The position numbers were made by a program, and so were the translations under genes. Shown piece after piece: positions 62,848 through 64,000 of a stretch of 64,000 nt of DNA. The notes below the pieces were generated by a model. The model ran no database searches, had not been told where the DNA came from, and saw nothing but the letters and a program-made list of their open reading frames with translations. Positions within the stretch are counted from its first letter, which is position 1, and every line of letters starts with the position of its first letter. The stretch covers positions 89,603-153,602 of the forward strand of contig NZ_DF968181.1 of NCBI RefSeq assembly GCF_001192795.1, in the 5' to 3' direction. Origin of the DNA: Flexilinea flocculi. GTDB lineage: Bacteria > Chloroflexota > Anaerolineae > Anaerolineales > Anaerolineaceae.

Positions 62848-62893
62848 TTGTTATTCTTATGGTTTTACACGAAGTGCAAAACCGTACGAACAG
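62848..62893. repeat. Hairpin repeat copy 18
   Basis: TTCTTATGGTTTTACAC pairs with GTGCAAAACCGTACGAA with three imperfect positions around a GAA loop. The apex is a variant of the usual GCGC-GAA-GCGC. The outer arms are CGCAATTCGAAATTT (62803) and CCTATTTTGAATAACTG (62910), then TTCAAAATATGGGGAG (62925). It lies in the 375-base gap 62651-63025, which holds no gene. Confidence 0.75.
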
Positions 62894-63025
62894 CTATGAA
62901 TTCTTTTCCTATTTTGAATAACTGATTCAAAATATGGGGAGATATAATTCTCTCTTGATTCGTATGGCTGATAAAAAATTTTATTTACCCGAATGAATCT
63001 GTTCGATTTAAGGGAGGAAATAATT

Positions 63026-63967
63026 ATGATAACCAAAACGAACTGGAAGGGTGAACAAGCGGTTCTGTTGTCGACAGATACTGCCTCTGCTGTGATTCTT
63101 CCGAAACGAGGCGGAAAAATCGCTTCCTTTTATAACAAAAAGGAGAATTTTGAGTTCCTGTTTCAAAATCCGAAATTCGGTTATTCGGATGCTTCGATCG
63201 GGGATTCGTTTGAAGATTTTGAAGCGTGTGGTTTTGATGATGCATTTCCGACCCTTATCGCTGAGACCGTGATGATCGATGGCAATCCGGTGCATTATCC
63301 TGATCATGGGGAAATATGGTCGGCTCCCTTTGATCTTACTATGCATGAGGAGGAAGCTGTACTGAATTATCAGAGCAATCTGCTGGGATATACTTATCAG
63401 AAACAATTTCAGCTTTCTGATCAAACTCTTCATGGATCCTGGCGGATTGAGAATCAAAGCGATATTGCTTTCCCGTATCTCTGGGCTTTTCATTGTCTTT
63501 CAGTCTACCGCAAGAATATGCAGATTCTTTTTCCTAAGGGAACTGAAAAAATCATGAACGGACTGCTCTCAAAACGTCTCGGCTATCCTGGAGCGATCTA
63601 TGATTTCCCGGAGGATACACCGCTTGGGATAGGCTATGATTTCACAAGGGTTCCGCAGCCTGAAAGCGAATCTTATGAAAAATATTTTGTTTGGGGCAAA
63701 GTTCGTGAAGGCCGCATTGGCTACCGATTTCCTAATGAACAGACCGCAATTCAAATTCAATATGATCCGCAAATTTTCCCGTATTTGGGATTCTGGGTGA
63801 CAGCCGGCGGGTTTCGCGGAGACTATAATTGCGCGCTGGAACCGATGACCAGTTTTTATGACAGTGTTGCGAATGCCGAAAAGAGCGCCACCCTCCGGTT
63901 CTTAAATCCGGGTGAATCGATTCATTTTGATATCGATATAACATTTCTCGATACAGAAAACGATTAA
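63026..63967 (+). CDS. Aldose 1-epimerase-like protein
   Basis: The protein is 313 residues from the ATG at 63026, which has a strong GGGAGGAAATAATT. A longer frame from 62993 is unlikely. It is a beta-rich galactose-mutarotase-like fold: SAVILPKRGGKIASFYNKKE at the start, then a DAFPTLIAETVMID segment and YPDHGEIWSAPFDL. LPGWRIENQSDIAFPYLWAFH-type and GFWVTAGGFRGDYNCALEPM segments follow. The His in PDHGEIW and His in WAFHCL match sugar-binding histidines, and E in ALEPM the catalytic Glu. It probably acts on a free sugar or a sugar acid. No sugar operon is visible in the window. Confidence 0.8.
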   Translation: MITKTNWKGEQAVLLSTDTASAVILPKRGGKIASFYNKKENFEFLFQNPKFGYSDASIGDSFEDFEACGFDDAFPTLIAETVMIDGNPVHYPDHGEIWSAPFDLTMHEEEAVLNYQSNLLGYTYQKQFQLSDQTLHGSWRIENQSDIAFPYLWAFHCLSVYRKNMQILFPKGTEKIMNGLLSKRLGYPGAIYDFPEDTPLGIGYDFTRVPQPESESYEKYFVWGKVREGRIGYRFPNEQTAIQIQYDPQIFPYLGFWVTAGGFRGDYNCALEPMTSFYDSVANAEKSATLRFLNPGESIHFDIDITFLDTEND

Positions 63968-64000
63968 GCGAATTTTCAACAGCCGTTCGAGGCATGGACC

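Noticed and set aside
3568-62893. Repeated TTGTTGTTGTG and TTCGAA motifs considered as a CRISPR array
   Set aside because: Copies are dispersed over the whole window, palindromic and of variable stem sequence, with no regular spacers and no cas genes.
3568-62893. Dispersed hairpins considered simply as Rho-independent terminators
   Set aside because: Many lie well upstream of a gene or far from any stop codon, most lack a T tail, and several operons have separate good terminators (1649, 2961, 5613, 45012, 61531).

Overview
The window looks like a chromosomal segment of a low-to-moderate GC anaerobe, probably a member of Chloroflexota class Anaerolineae (Anaerolineaceae). This is inferred from gene content, not from a marker search. 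The clues are secreted and membrane proteins with Thr-Pro-rich linkers, an FGE-sulfatase-domain membrane protein, a Gram-positive-style asp23/fakA/recG/coaD block, a T-box riboswitch upstream of ileS, a large set of iron-sulfur electron-transfer proteins and no oxygen-respiration genes.

Region by region. Bases 1-1624 are a complete IS5/IS1182-type insertion sequence that begins exactly at the window edge. Bases 1.6-3.6 kb hold small accessory genes (one with a frameshift), a tRNA-Pro(GGG) gene and an orphan LuxR-type regulator. Bases 3.9-10.1 kb encode two paralogous secreted proteins built of Cys-paired fibronectin-like repeats and a membrane-anchored FGE-sulfatase-domain protein. Bases 10.3-16.1 kb encode an unusual redox module: a NuoE-like protein, a HydB/NuoF-like flavoprotein with an extra NuoE-like domain, and one polypeptide that fuses a NuoG-like ferredoxin head to NapH-like and NapG-like parts. 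Bases 16.5-25.7 kb hold a DUF5343-like gene and three c-di-GMP signalling proteins. Bases 25.9-44.8 kb are mainly housekeeping: a glycosyltransferase, Asp23, FakA, RecG, CoaD, SMC, RNase III, RsmE, RsmI, a DNA methyltransferase, ABC transporter parts, CTP synthase and a VOC protein.

Bases 45.1-57.3 kb form a divergent catabolic locus. It has two DUF917 proteins, a tandem-fused Asp/Glu/hydantoin racemase, a nitroreductase, a small conserved protein, a full dipeptide-type ABC transporter and an M29/NicX-like enzyme. The likely role is uptake and breakdown of a hydantoin-like or modified peptide compound. Bases 58.1-61.6 kb are a T-box followed by ileS. Its class I signature is GVHH instead of HxGH, the variant linked to mupirocin hyper-resistance. 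The window ends with a YbaK-like deacylase, an acetyltransferase and an aldose-1-epimerase-like protein.

The main non-coding feature is a dispersed family of about 20 intergenic hairpins. Most copies share outer arms of the type ATTCGAAATATGG, and many have long stems capped by a GCGC-TTC/GAA-GCGC apex. Stem sequences differ between copies while pairing is kept, so the structure appears conserved rather than the primary sequence. Two copies run into the 3' ends of redox genes and supply their last codons and stop codons.
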